64,000 nucleotides of DNA. Origin: Microbacterium hydrocarbonoxydans (GTDB taxonomy: Bacteria > Actinomycetota > Actinomycetes > Actinomycetales > Microbacteriaceae). Of this stretch, positions 55,888 through 64,000 are shown piece after piece. A model generated the notes under the pieces. That model was given only the letters and a program-made list of their open reading frames with translations, did not search any database and was not told the DNA's origin. The position numbers and the translations under genes were made by a program. Position 1 is the first letter of the stretch. Each line of letters opens with the position of its first letter. The DNA lies in assembly GCF_011752045.1 (NCBI RefSeq), contig NZ_JAAKXW010000006.1, positions 1 through 64,000 of the forward strand, given 5' to 3'.

Positions 55888-58281
55888 TCAGCTCTCGCGC
55901 ACGACCTCTTCGGGCCGCTTGTCGGGCCGAAGGCCGCGCCAGCGCGCGTGACGCAGGATGCCGTCGGGCGTCCAGTTCCCGAACTCGACCTCGCCGACGA
56001 GCTCCGCGCGCACCCACAGGGCATCGGAGGCGTCGAGCGCCGGCACGCCGTCGAGCGGCGGCCGGTCGATGCGCAGGGGCTCGAGTCGCGCGAGCAGGTC
56101 GCGCAGGGTGCGGTCGGTGAAGCCTGTGCCGACCCTGCCGACGTAGCGGAGACGGCCGCCGTCCATCACGGCGAGCAGCAGCGAGCCGATCGTGCCGTCG
56201 CGGTCGCCCTTGCCGGGGCGGATGCCGACGATCACGACCTCCTGCATGAGCGTGTTCTTGAGCTTCAGCCACGACGGGGAGCGCTGGCCGGGGCGGTACC
56301 GGGATCCGGCGTCCTTCACGACGACGCCCTCGAGCCCGAACTCACGGCTTGCGGCGAGGGCGGCGTCGACGTCGTCGAAGACGGGCGGCACCTGCATCGG
56401 CGCGTCGAGGTCGGAGACCACATCCTCCAGGAGCGTGCGGCGCTGCGACAGCGGCATCGACGTGAGGTCGTGCCCGTCCAGGCGCAGCAGATCGAAGACG
56501 AGGTACACGATCGGGGTGCGCACCACCTCGCGCTCGATCTCCCGCTGCCGGGTGAGGTGCATCCTGTTCTGCAGCAGCGAGAAGCTCGGCCGCCCCTGGG
56601 CGTCGAAGGCGACGATCTCCCCGTCGACGACGGCATCCGCCACCGGCAGGTGCGGGGCGCCGTCCGCCGTGAGCTCCGGATAGCGGGATGTGATGTCCGT
56701 GCCGCTGCGTGCGTGCAGCAGCATCCGTCCGTCCGACCAGGTGCCGAGCGCGCGGATGCCGTCCCATTTCACCTCCACCCAGGGCGGAGTGCCGAGGCCT
56801 CGGGCGAGGGCCGGAGTGCCGTTCTCGGCGAGCATGGGGGAGAGGGTGGGGAGCGTGCTCTGCGCCGCCGGCTTCGCAGGGGCGGTCGGGAAGCGCCGGC
56901 GCCGGCCGGCGCCGTCCTTCATCCGGTGCAGGAGCCACGAGGACTTCTCCCCGGATCCCTGCGTGCGGATCAGCGCGAGCCGAGCGCTGCCGAGCGGCCC
57001 GCCCTCGCGGCCGGTGAAGGTGCCGATGACCTCGTCTTCGCGCCACTTCTCCAGCTCCACGGTGCCGGTGTCCCAGACGGTCATCTCCCCGGCGCCGTAC
57101 TCCCCGGCCGGGATCTCCCCTGCGAACGTGAGGTACTCCATCGGGTGCGGCTCCGTCATCACCGCGAGGTGGTTGCGGTCCGTTGTCTCCGGCACGCCCT
57201 TGGGCACGGCCCAGCTGACGAGCACGCCGCGGTCCTCGATGCGCAGGTCGTAGTGCAGCCGCCGGGCGTGATGCTCCTGGATCACGAAGCGGCGGGTCAT
57301 GCCGGAGGTGGCGCCGCTGATGCGCTCGGGCATCGGCTCGGGCGTGCGCTCGGCATCGCGCTTGGCGAGATACGGCGCGAGCAGCTGCCCGTCGTGCGGA
57401 TGCAGCGAGGCGAAGGGATCGATGCCGGCGGCCATCCGCTCCAGCACCTCGTCCATCTCCAGGTGCCGCAGGTCCGGATCGTCGAGCTCCTCCCAGGTGC
57501 GGGGAGCGGCGACCCACGGGCGGGCGCGGCCGCGCAGCGAGTACGGGGAGATCGTCGTCTTCTTCCCGTTGTTCTGGCTCCAGTCGAGGAACACCTTGCC
57601 GGTGCGCTGCGCCTTCGCCATGACGCTGGTGGCGAGGTCGGGGTGGTCGTTCTCGATGAGCCTGGCCATCTCCTTCACCACGGCGGAGATCTCGTCGCTG
57701 GTCTGCGCGCCGGGGAGGGCGGCGTAGAGGTGGATGCCCTTGCTGCCGCTCGTCACCGGCACCGGGTCCAGGCCGATGCCGGTGAGGATGCCGCGGGCGA
57801 TGCGCGCCACCTCGGCGCACTCGGCCAGAGCGGTGCCAGGGCCGGGGTCGAGGTCGAGGACGAGGCGGTCGGGGTTGCCGGGGCTGCCGTCGGGGGCGAA
57901 CCGCCACTGCGGCACGTGCAGCTCGATCGCCGCGACCTGGGCGAGCCAGACGAGCGTCGGCACGTCGACGACGAGGGGATAGTCCTTCGGCCCGTCGGAA
58001 TGCTGGATGGCCTGCCGGGGGATCCAGTCGGGCGCCCCGGGCTCGAGCTGCTTGGTGAAGAACGCGTCGGCGGGAGCATCCGCCGTGCCCACCCCCTCGA
58101 CCCAGCGCTTGCGGGTCACCGGGCGGCCGGCGAGCAGCGGAAGCAACAGGGGCGCGATCTGCGTGTAATAGGCGATGATCTCGCCCTTGGTGGTGCCGGT
58201 TTCGGGATAGACGACCTTCTCGAGGTTGGTCACGCGCAGGCGGCGGCCCTCCACCTGCACGATCTGCGCCTCACCGACCAT
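55888..58281 (-). CDS. ligD: ATP-dependent DNA ligase D (NHEJ)
   Basis: Multi-enzyme end-joining ligase of 797 residues, in the order polymerase/primase (about residues 10-275; VTNLEKVVYPETGTTKGEII), 3'-phosphoesterase (about 335-470; FVIQEHHARRLHYDLRIED) and ATP ligase (about 490-797; active Lys505 in EVKWDGIRA, then DGEIVAFD). The polymerase-first order matches mycobacterial LigD. I chose ATG 58281, with TACGCT (58288-58293, minus) 6 bases upstream, over a longer frame. Divergent from Ku, its partner. Confidence 0.93.
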   Translation of the reverse strand: MVGEAQIVQVEGRRLRVTNLEKVVYPETGTTKGEIIAYYTQIAPLLLPLLAGRPVTRKRWVEGVGTADAPADAFFTKQLEPGAPDWIPRQAIQHSDGPKDYPLVVDVPTLVWLAQVAAIELHVPQWRFAPDGSPGNPDRLVLDLDPGPGTALAECAEVARIARGILTGIGLDPVPVTSGSKGIHLYAALPGAQTSDEISAVVKEMARLIENDHPDLATSVMAKAQRTGKVFLDWSQNNGKKTTISPYSLRGRARPWVAAPRTWEELDDPDLRHLEMDEVLERMAAGIDPFASLHPHDGQLLAPYLAKRDAERTPEPMPERISGATSGMTRRFVIQEHHARRLHYDLRIEDRGVLVSWAVPKGVPETTDRNHLAVMTEPHPMEYLTFAGEIPAGEYGAGEMTVWDTGTVELEKWREDEVIGTFTGREGGPLGSARLALIRTQGSGEKSSWLLHRMKDGAGRRRRFPTAPAKPAAQSTLPTLSPMLAENGTPALARGLGTPPWVEVKWDGIRALGTWSDGRMLLHARSGTDITSRYPELTADGAPHLPVADAVVDGEIVAFDAQGRPSFSLLQNRMHLTRQREIEREVVRTPIVYLVFDLLRLDGHDLTSMPLSQRRTLLEDVVSDLDAPMQVPPVFDDVDAALAASREFGLEGVVVKDAGSRYRPGQRSPSWLKLKNTLMQEVVIVGIRPGKGDRDGTIGSLLLAVMDGGRLRYVGRVGTGFTDRTLRDLLARLEPLRIDRPPLDGVPALDASDALWVRAELVGEVEFGNWTPDGILRHARWRGLRPDKRPEEVVRES

Positions 58282-58339
58282 GACCACAGCGTAGTCAAGG
58301 GGCTGGTCGTGACGACTGTGACTGGTGTCTACTGGTGTG

Positions 58340-59200
58340 ATGAGGACGATCTGGAAGGGCGCGCTCACCTTCGGTCTCGTGAACGTGCCGGTGAAGGTGT
58401 ACTCCGCGACGGAGGACCACGACGTGCCGCTGCATCAGGTGCACGAGAAGGACGGCGGTCGCATCCGCTACCAGCGCACCTGCGAGGTGTGCGGCGAGAC
58501 GGTCGCCTACGCCGACATCGATCGCGCCTACGTCGACGACGGGCAGACCGTGGTGCTCACCAAGGAGGACCTCGCCGCGCTGCCGGCGGAGAAGAGCCGC
58601 GAGATCGACGTCGTCGAGTTCGTGCCCACCGAACAGGTCGACCTGCTCACCCTGGACAAGCCGTACTACCTGGAGCCGGACTCGAAGTCGCCGAAGGCCT
58701 ACGTGCTGCTGCGCAAGACGCTGGAGCAGACCGACCGCACCGCGATCGTCCGGTTCACTCTGCGGCAGAAGACCCGGCTCGCAGCTCTCCGCGTGCGGGG
58801 CAAGGTGCTCGTGCTGCAGACTCTGCTGTGGTCCGACGAGGTGCGCGAGGCGGAGTTCCCGATCCTCGACGAGGACGTGACGATCTCGAAGAAGGAGCTC
58901 GAGCTGTCGTCGTCGCTCGTGGAGAGCTACTCCAGCGACTTCGACCCCGAGGAGTACGTCGACGAGTACCAGAAGGAGCTGCGCACCCTCATCGACGCGA
59001 AGATCGAGGCCGGCGACACCTTCGACGTCTCCGAGACCTTCGCCGAGGAGGATGCCGGGGCCAAGGGCGGCGAGGTCATCGACCTCATGGAGGCGCTGCG
59101 CGCCAGCGTCGCGCGATCCAAGGCGGCGCGCTCGGGGGGCGCGGATGCCGAAGGCGAGAAGCCGAAGAAGAAGAGCGCCGGCAAGAAGAAGGCCGGCTGA
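58340..59200 (+). CDS. ku: Ku protein (NHEJ)
   Basis: Homodimeric DNA-end-binding protein that recruits LigD. The 286-residue protein starts MRTIWKGALTFGLVNVPVKV, with VCGETVAYADI and KPYYLEPDS later, and spans the beta-barrel ring domain (about residues 1-250), then a Lys-rich tail (KPKKKSAGKKKAG) that can promote DNA binding and ligation. ATG 58340 is preferred: TCTACT lies 6 bases before it, but GTG codons at 58325 and 58337 are in-frame alternatives. Confidence 0.93.
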   Translation: MRTIWKGALTFGLVNVPVKVYSATEDHDVPLHQVHEKDGGRIRYQRTCEVCGETVAYADIDRAYVDDGQTVVLTKEDLAALPAEKSREIDVVEFVPTEQVDLLTLDKPYYLEPDSKSPKAYVLLRKTLEQTDRTAIVRFTLRQKTRLAALRVRGKVLVLQTLLWSDEVREAEFPILDEDVTISKKELELSSSLVESYSSDFDPEEYVDEYQKELRTLIDAKIEAGDTFDVSETFAEEDAGAKGGEVIDLMEALRASVARSKAARSGGADAEGEKPKKKSAGKKKAG

Positions 59201-59203
59201 GCC

Positions 59204-59956
59204 CTACTTCTTCTTGTGCTCGTCGCCGTCGAGGTCGAGCGCGAGAGCCTGCGCCTCGGCGGCATCCGTCACGACGTCCTCGCCGGCGGCCGCGGCCTTC
59301 TTCGCCTTGTAGCGCTCAGAGAGGTAGTGCCACAGGGTGACGATCGCGGTGCCGCCGACGGCGGCGAGCAGGATGAGGTCGATGTAGCTCTCCACGAACT
59401 CGGCGACCGGCGGGATGAACCCGATGAGGTACCCGAAGACCGTGAGACCGAAGCCCCAGATCACCGCGCCGATGAAGTTGTAGAGCGTGTAGCGGCGCCA
59501 CGGCATGTGGCCGACGCCCGCGGCGACCGGGGCGAAGGTCCGCACGATCGGCACGAAGCGGGCGAGGATGACGGTGATGCCGCCGAAGCGCTCGAAGAAC
59601 GCATTCGTGCGCTCGACGTTCTTGCGGCTGAAGACGCCCGATTCCTTGCGCTCGAAGACGGCGGGCCCGCCCTTGTGGCCGATGAGGTAGCCGACCTCGC
59701 CGCCGACGAAGGCTGAGAGTCCGATCAGCAGCGCGACGATCCAGACGTTGACCCCGAAGACGCCGTTCGGCAGAGCCGCGGAGGAGTGCGAGAGGAGCCC
59801 CGAGATCACGAGGAGGGTGTCGCCGGGAAGCAGGAACCCCACGAGGAGGCCGGTCTCGGCGAAGACGATGAAGCACACGACGAGGAGCGCCCAGGGGCCG
59901 GCCGTGCCGATGATGGTGGCGGGGTCGAGCCAGGGGATGAGAGCGGCGTGGTGCAT
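59204..59956 (-). CDS. DedA-family membrane protein
   Basis: The 250-residue protein has about five hydrophobic segments and the family motifs ETGLLVGFLLPGDTLL (about residues 32-47), FVGGEVGYLIGHKGG, ARFVPIVRTFAPVAAGVGHM and FIGAVIWG. DedA proteins are linked to lipid scrambling or proton-dependent membrane homeostasis. The tail is basic then acidic, ending in Lys. A GGGAAACCC sequence before the ATG may serve as ribosome binding site. Converges on ku with only 3 bases between stops. Confidence 0.9.
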   Translation of the reverse strand: MHHAALIPWLDPATIIGTAGPWALLVVCFIVFAETGLLVGFLLPGDTLLVISGLLSHSSAALPNGVFGVNVWIVALLIGLSAFVGGEVGYLIGHKGGPAVFERKESGVFSRKNVERTNAFFERFGGITVILARFVPIVRTFAPVAAGVGHMPWRRYTLYNFIGAVIWGFGLTVFGYLIGFIPPVAEFVESYIDLILLAAVGGTAIVTLWHYLSERYKAKKAAAAGEDVVTDAAEAQALALDLDGDEHKKK

Positions 59957-59997
59957 GGGTTTCCCGTCGTAGATGTCGTGCGGCGGTCAGTTCTGAG

Positions 59998-60079
59998 TGC
60001 GGAAGGTGGGACTTGAACCCACACGCCCTAGGGCACAGGAACCTAAATCCTGCGTGTCTGCCGATTTCACCACTCCCGC
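59998..60079 (-). tRNA. tRNA-Leu (anticodon UAG)
   Basis: Read on the minus strand, acceptor arms GCGGGAG/CTTCCGC pair, a long variable arm (class II) is present, the anticodon stem CAGGA/TCCTG closes the loop TTTAGGT with anticodon TAG, and the T-arm contains GGGTTCAAGTCCC. Discriminator base A. The CCA end is not encoded. About 82 bases in total. It lies between the DedA gene and the tad pilus locus. Confidence 0.93.
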
Positions 60080-60190
60080 GCGGTGGATTCAGTCTACTGA
60101 CCGGCGCGCAGGACGATCCTGAGCATCCGCCCCGGCTTGGGCTGTGGATAACTTCCGCGGCGATTCCGCGATTCTTGCGAGGATGCTCGG

Positions 60191-61381
60191 GTGAGTCATC
60201 CGTCCGTCGTCGTCGCCGAGCGCGTGCGCCTGCGGCTGCGCGCCGACGGCATCGACCCCTCGGCTGATGCCGAGTCCGCACGGCGGGTCGCGATCGCGGA
60301 GGTGCGCCGGTTCAACGACAGCGCCCTCTCGCGCGGCGACGCCACGATCGACGACGAGCCGCGGTGCGTGCGGGACGTGCTCGCGGCCGTGAGCGGCTTC
60401 GGCGCCCTGCAGCCGCTGCTCGACGATCCGGAGATCGAGGAGATCTGGCTGAACGGCCCCGAGCGCGTGCACGTCGCCCGCGGAGGCGTCGCCGAGCGGA
60501 TCGACCTGCGCCTCACGGAAGTCATGCTCCGCGACCTCGTCGAGCGGATGCTGCAGTCGACGGGCCGACGGGTGGACATCAGCCAGCCCTTCGTCGACGC
60601 CTCGCTGCCTGACGGCTCGCGGCTGCACGTGGCCATCGCCGACGTGGTGCGCGGCTCGTGGGCGGTGAACATCCGGAAGTTCCTCCCGCGCTATCGCTCC
60701 CTCGAAGCGCTGACCGCGCAGGGGGCGATGCCCGCCGACGTCGCGACGATGCTCCGCGACGCGATGCGCGAGGGGCGGAGCGTGATCGTGTCGGGGGCCA
60801 CCCACGCGGGGAAGACGACCCTGCTCGGTGCCCTGCTGGCCTCCTGCGCCGATGCGCAGCGCATCATCACGGTGGAGGAGACGTTCGAGCTCGCGGTCGA
60901 CGGTCCGGACCTCGTCGCGCTGCAGGGTCGCCAGGCGAGCCTCGAAGGCACGGGCGAGATCACGCTGCGGCGACTGGTGAAGGAGGCGCTGCGGATGCGC
61001 CCCGACAGGCTCGTGGTCGGCGAGGTGAGGGATGCCGAAGCGCTCGACCTCGTGCTCGCGCTCAACACCGGCGTGCCCGGTGCCGCGACGGTGCACGCGA
61101 ACTCGGCGGTCGAGGCGCTCGACAAGCTCGCCCTGCTTCCGCTGCTGGCCGGCCGCAACATCGACCGGGACTTCATCGCTCCCGCGCTCGCAGCATCCGT
61201 CGACCTCGTGGTCCACTGCGCGCGCGGCGCCGACGGCGTGCGCAGGGTGCGCGAGGTCATCGCCCCGACGGGGGAGGTCGTCGAGGGACGCATCATCACG
61301 CGGCAGATCTTCACGGATGCCGCGCACCGATCTGCGCCCGCGACCCGAGGCGGGCTGCGTCGCATCGAGGTCGGGTCATGA
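60191..61381 (+). CDS. tadA: TadA/CpaF-type secretion ATPase
   Basis: Hexameric ATPase powering assembly of Flp-type (tad) pili. The 396-residue protein has an N-terminal domain with LDDPEIEEIWLNGPERVHV (about residues 77-95) and a RecA-like domain: Walker A SGATHAGKTT (about 200-209), the Asp-box VEETFEL, RLVVGEVRDAEAL (Walker B region) and HANSAVEAL. GTG start with GAGGAT upstream. It opens the cluster; no tadZ/cpaE precedes it. The stop overlaps tadB (ATGA). Confidence 0.92.
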   Translation: MSHPSVVVAERVRLRLRADGIDPSADAESARRVAIAEVRRFNDSALSRGDATIDDEPRCVRDVLAAVSGFGALQPLLDDPEIEEIWLNGPERVHVARGGVAERIDLRLTEVMLRDLVERMLQSTGRRVDISQPFVDASLPDGSRLHVAIADVVRGSWAVNIRKFLPRYRSLEALTAQGAMPADVATMLRDAMREGRSVIVSGATHAGKTTLLGALLASCADAQRIITVEETFELAVDGPDLVALQGRQASLEGTGEITLRRLVKEALRMRPDRLVVGEVRDAEALDLVLALNTGVPGAATVHANSAVEALDKLALLPLLAGRNIDRDFIAPALAASVDLVVHCARGADGVRRVREVIAPTGEVVEGRIITRQIFTDAAHRSAPATRGGLRRIEVGS

Positions 61382-62235
61382 CCCTGTTGCTCGGCGCTCT
61401 CCTCGCCGCCGGACTGCTCCTCTGCACGGCGCCGTGGCTCTGGCCTGCCGGCACCATGCAGGAGCGCGTCGCACGACGAGGCCCGCTGACCCGCCTCATC
61501 GAGGAGGCCGGCTACGGAGCCCTGGCGCCCCGCCTCGTCGTCACGACGATGATCGCGTGCGCACTGGTGGCGGCATCCGTCGTGTGGCTGCTGACGGGCA
61601 TCCCGGTGCTCGCCGTGCTGGCGGCGCTCGCCGGAGGTTCGGCGCCGGTGCTGCTGCTGCGCGCGCGCCGGCTGCGGCTGCGGAAGGTGCGGCGCCAGCT
61701 GTGGCCGGACGTGTGCGACCTCCTTATCGCGTCGATCCGCGTGGGTCTCTCGCTTCCCGATGCGGTCGCGAGCCTGGCGGAGTCCGCGCCGTCGATGCTC
61801 CGCCCGGCGTTCATCGTGTTCGCCCGCGACCTCCGCGCCACCGGGCGGTTCGAGACGAGCCTCGACCGGCTCAAGGCGTCGCTCGCCGATCCGATCGCCG
61901 ACCGCATCATCGAGACGCTCCGCATGGCCAGGCAGGTGGGCGGCACCGAGCTGACGAGCGTGCTGAGGGCGCTGTCGTCCTCTGTGCGCGCCGACGCCGC
62001 GCTGCGCGGCGAGGTCGAGGCGCGGCAGTCGTGGATCCGCGGCGCGGCGGTCCTCGGCGCCGTCGCCCCGTGGGTCATCCTCGGCCTCCTGGTGATGCGC
62101 CCCGAGGGCGCCGACGCTTACGGCACCCCGGAGGGCGTGCTGGTGATCTGCATCGGCGCCGTCGTGTCCGTCGTCGCGTACCGGATCATGATCCGGATCG
62201 GGCGCCTGCCGGAGCCCGGGCGGTGGTTCGGATGA
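61378..62235 (+). CDS. tadB: TadB-like membrane protein (type II secretion F domain)
   Basis: Inner-membrane platform protein of 285 residues. Two N-terminal hydrophobic segments (about 1-20 and 50-85) precede the cytoplasmic F-domain region (DLLIASIRVGLSLPDAVASL about residues 115-135), and two more helices lie at the C-terminus. It overlaps tadA and tadC by ATGA at both ends. Confidence 0.88.
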   Translation: MTLLLGALLAAGLLLCTAPWLWPAGTMQERVARRGPLTRLIEEAGYGALAPRLVVTTMIACALVAASVVWLLTGIPVLAVLAALAGGSAPVLLLRARRLRLRKVRRQLWPDVCDLLIASIRVGLSLPDAVASLAESAPSMLRPAFIVFARDLRATGRFETSLDRLKASLADPIADRIIETLRMARQVGGTELTSVLRALSSSVRADAALRGEVEARQSWIRGAAVLGAVAPWVILGLLVMRPEGADAYGTPEGVLVICIGAVVSVVAYRIMIRIGRLPEPGRWFG

Positions 62236-63170
62236 GCGGGATCAGCGCGCTGGCCACGGCCGTGCTGATCGGCGGGACGTTCGCGGCCGGAGTCCTCAGC
62301 GTCCTCGCCGCCCTCCCGCGCTGGCGTGCCGCCTCGCTCATGACGAGGATCGCTCCCTACGTGCGCGACGTGGTCTCCGACCAGGATCTGCCCCGAAGCG
62401 CGCTGCCTCGGCTCTCGCCGCTGCCCACGAGCGGGCGGACGCTGTGGCAGCGGGCGCAGGGCGCGCTCGACGCGATGCTCGGCGGCGGCGAGATCCTTCG
62501 GCAGCGGCTGGCCCAGGCCGGTCTGACGATGGCGCCGGCGACCTTCCGGGCGCGCCAGCTCGGCTGGGCGATCGCCGGGATCGGCGGCGGCGCGGTGGTG
62601 CTCATCGCCCTCGTGCTGACAGGAAGGATGACGGCGCCGGTCGCGCTCCTTCCCATCGTCTTCGGCGCCCTGGCTGCCGTCGGCTACGACATGTTGCTGA
62701 CGACGCGCGCGAAGGCGCGGCGTGCCCGTCTCACCGATGAGCTGCCCACCATCCTGGAGTTCCTCGCGCTGTGCCTGTCGGCGGGGGAGGGGTTCCTCGA
62801 CGCGCTGCGCCGGGTCGCGGCGATCGGCTCCGGCGAGCTCACCGGCGAGCTCCGGCAGGTCGTGCTGGCGGTCAGCACCGGGTCGCCGCTCGCCGAGGCG
62901 CTGGGCGAGATGGCCGCCCGGCTGCAGCTCCCCGGCCTCTCGCGCGCCGTCGACCAGGTCGTCGCCGCCCTCGAGCACGGGGCCCCGCTCGCCGGAGTGC
63001 TGCACGCACAGGCAGGCGATGCCCGCGAAGACGCGAAGCGGGTGCTGATCGAGCAGGCAGGGCGGAAGGAGATCCTCATGCTCCTCCCGCTCGTCTTTCT
63101 GATCCTCCCCTTGAGCGTGCTCTTCGCGATCTATCCGGGACTCTTCATCCTGCGACTCGGCATCGGCTGA
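62232..63170 (+). CDS. tadC: TadC-like membrane protein (type II secretion F domain)
   Basis: Second platform protein, 312 residues: an N-terminal helix (about 5-25), paired helices near 110-160, an F-domain with ELPTILEFLALCLSAGEGFL (about 171-190), and a C-terminal hydrophobic pair (LMLLPLVFLILPLSVLF). Works with TadA and TadB to extend Flp fibres. The stop is 21 bases before the small pilin-like gene. Confidence 0.88.
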   Translation: MSGISALATAVLIGGTFAAGVLSVLAALPRWRAASLMTRIAPYVRDVVSDQDLPRSALPRLSPLPTSGRTLWQRAQGALDAMLGGGEILRQRLAQAGLTMAPATFRARQLGWAIAGIGGGAVVLIALVLTGRMTAPVALLPIVFGALAAVGYDMLLTTRAKARRARLTDELPTILEFLALCLSAGEGFLDALRRVAAIGSGELTGELRQVVLAVSTGSPLAEALGEMAARLQLPGLSRAVDQVVAALEHGAPLAGVLHAQAGDAREDAKRVLIEQAGRKEILMLLPLVFLILPLSVLFAIYPGLFILRLGIG

Positions 63171-63191
63171 GCGCTCCACGAAAGGACGACC

Positions 63192-63389
63192 ATGACGACA
63201 CTCCGACGATGCTGGAGGGACCTCGCCGCGCGCGTGCGCGATCTCGCGGACGACGAGCGAGGGGACGTACCAGGATGGGTCCTCGTGACCCTGATGACCG
63301 CCGGTCTGGTGGTCGTGATCTGGGCGGTGGCGGGTCCCGCCCTCACCGCCCTCTTCGAGCAGGCGATCCAGCGGGTGTCCGGCCTCTGA
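63192..63389 (+). CDS. Small Flp-pilin-like membrane peptide
   Basis: This 65-residue peptide has a basic N-terminus with DDERGDVPGWV before a single hydrophobic helix (about residues 30-52). Position after tadC and size fit an Flp major pilin, but the processed prepilin Glu at +5 after the Gly is absent (GDVPGW has none), unlike the next two genes. It may be an unprocessed accessory peptide or a lineage-specific pilin. GAAAGGACG lies before the ATG. Confidence 0.7.
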   Translation: MTTLRRCWRDLAARVRDLADDERGDVPGWVLVTLMTAGLVVVIWAVAGPALTALFEQAIQRVSGL

Positions 63390-63390
63390 C

Positions 63391-63792
63391 ATGAGCCTGC
63401 GTCGTGCGCTCGCGGATGATCGCGGATCGAGCCCGGTCGAGTTCGTGCTGGTCGGCACGCTGCTCACCGTGCTGACGCTCGCCGTGCTGCAGCTCGCGCT
63501 CGCCGTGTACGTGCGCAACGTCGTCCACGACGCGGCCGTCGAGGGCGCGTACTTCGCGGCGCTCGCCGACACCTCACCGGAGGAGGGCGCCGAGCGCACC
63601 AGGGAGGCGATCAGCCGGGCCGTCGGCGCCGCGTACGCAGAGGACGTCATGGTGGGGCAGTCCCAGGAGCAGGGGCATCCGACGATCGAGGTCCACGTCC
63701 GCACGACGCTGCCCGTCATCGGGCTCGTCGGCATCCCGTACGCGCTGGAGGTGGAGGCACATGCACCGGTGGAGTCGCTGGGCGAGGAATGA
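63391..63792 (+). CDS. TadE-like minor pseudopilin
   Basis: The 133-residue protein has a type-IV-prepilin-like N-terminus: short basic leader, DRGSSPVEFVLVGTLL, where cleavage after Gly would place Glu at +5, then one long hydrophobic helix (about residues 16-45) and a soluble C-terminal domain. It fits TadE, the minor pilin of Flp systems. It begins one base after the preceding stop, so coupled. Confidence 0.82.
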   Translation: MSLRRALADDRGSSPVEFVLVGTLLTVLTLAVLQLALAVYVRNVVHDAAVEGAYFAALADTSPEEGAERTREAISRAVGAAYAEDVMVGQSQEQGHPTIEVHVRTTLPVIGLVGIPYALEVEAHAPVESLGEE

Positions 63793-64000
63793 CGAGGGCT
63801 CGGCGGCGCTCGAGTTCATCGCCGTCGGAGTGATCCTGCTCGTCCCTCTCGTGTACCTCGTCGTCGCGCTCGGCGTGATCCAGGAGCAGACCCTCGGCGT
63901 GGAGGCCGCGGCCCGCCACACCGCGCGAGTGATCGCGCTCGCCCCCGATGCCGCGACCGCCGACGCGCGCAGCGAGCGGGTGATCGCGGCAATCGTCGAC
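63761..64000 (+). CDS. TadE/TadG-like pseudopilin (partial, runs off the window)
   Basis: Eighty codons are visible. The N-terminus MHRWSRWARNDEGSAALEFI carries a prepilin cleavage site (Gly then SAALE, Glu at +5), followed by a hydrophobic helix (about residues 20-42). The start overlaps the last 32 bases of the previous gene in another frame, and codon bias continues to the window end with no stop, so the gene is cut by the boundary. Confidence 0.78.
   Translation, partial: MHRWSRWARNDEGSAALEFIAVGVILLVPLVYLVVALGVIQEQTLGVEAAARHTARVIALAPDAATADARSERVIAAIVD

Noticed and set aside
55948..59340. 1130-codon plus-strand frame over ligD and ku
   Set aside because: Shadow frame; LigD and Ku motifs are unambiguous in the other frames.

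Overview
This is a high-GC (about 70%) chromosomal window from an actinobacterium, most likely Microbacteriaceae and probably Microbacterium or a close relative. The evidence is the codon bias, actinobacterial families (acyl-CoA carboxylase epsilon subunit, DUF3039, LpdA-type quinone reductase, tad pilus genes, LigD/Ku), and a gene order that partly matches the conserved actinobacterial accA-maf-accE-accD and lpdA-PNP-PMM-add-deoA-cdd-sdh neighbourhoods. It reads mainly as core genome: there is no insertion sequence, prophage or CRISPR array, and only one tRNA, Leu(UAG).

Layout. 0.2-5.9 kb: a tiny membrane protein, ribosomal protein L25 (rplY), pth, a Pro-rich membrane protein, trpS, xthA and a YihY-family membrane protein. 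6.0-9.5 kb: sdhCDAB on the minus strand. 9.7-21.2 kb: manC-like guanylyltransferase, then a nucleoside uptake and salvage block (BMP lipoprotein, ABC ATPase, two permeases, cdd, deoA, add), a deacetylase-like protein and a PfkB kinase. 21.2-28.7 kb: a mannitol PTS operon that also encodes HPr and Enzyme I, divergent from its BglG/MtlR-type activator. 28.7-32.7 kb: phosphomannomutase/phosphoglucomutase, purine nucleoside phosphorylase, LpdA. 32.8-43.0 kb: acyl-CoA carboxylase genes (accA, accE, accD) and maf on the minus strand, interrupted by a plus-strand block (RNA methyltransferase, two-component system with a third membrane protein, ROK regulator). 43.1-52.0 kb: sugar porter, EcsC-like protein, nucleotidyltransferase, an ABC exporter whose ATPase carries a long histone-H1-like tail, DUF3039, pncB. 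52.0-55.9 kb: murI, rph, rdgB, a DHFR-like reductase and a cation efflux protein. 55.9-60.1 kb: LigD and Ku (divergent), a DedA protein and tRNA-Leu. 60.2-64.0 kb: start of a tad (Flp pilus) locus running off the window edge.

Two features stand out. First, a -10 hexamer (mostly TANNNT) lies 6-8 bases before the start codon of at least 22 genes, so much of this chromosome appears to be transcribed as leaderless mRNA; this also settles many start codons. Second, several non-coding elements look regulatory and are not explained by the gene list: an orphan promoter followed by a very long hairpin between the ROK gene and accE, a 36-bp near-palindrome over the promoter of the DHFR-like gene, and a 16-bp palindrome inside the predicted sdh promoter. 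I found no clear new multi-gene defence or biosynthetic system; the best candidates for undescribed biology are these RNA/operator elements and the H1-tailed ABC ATPase.
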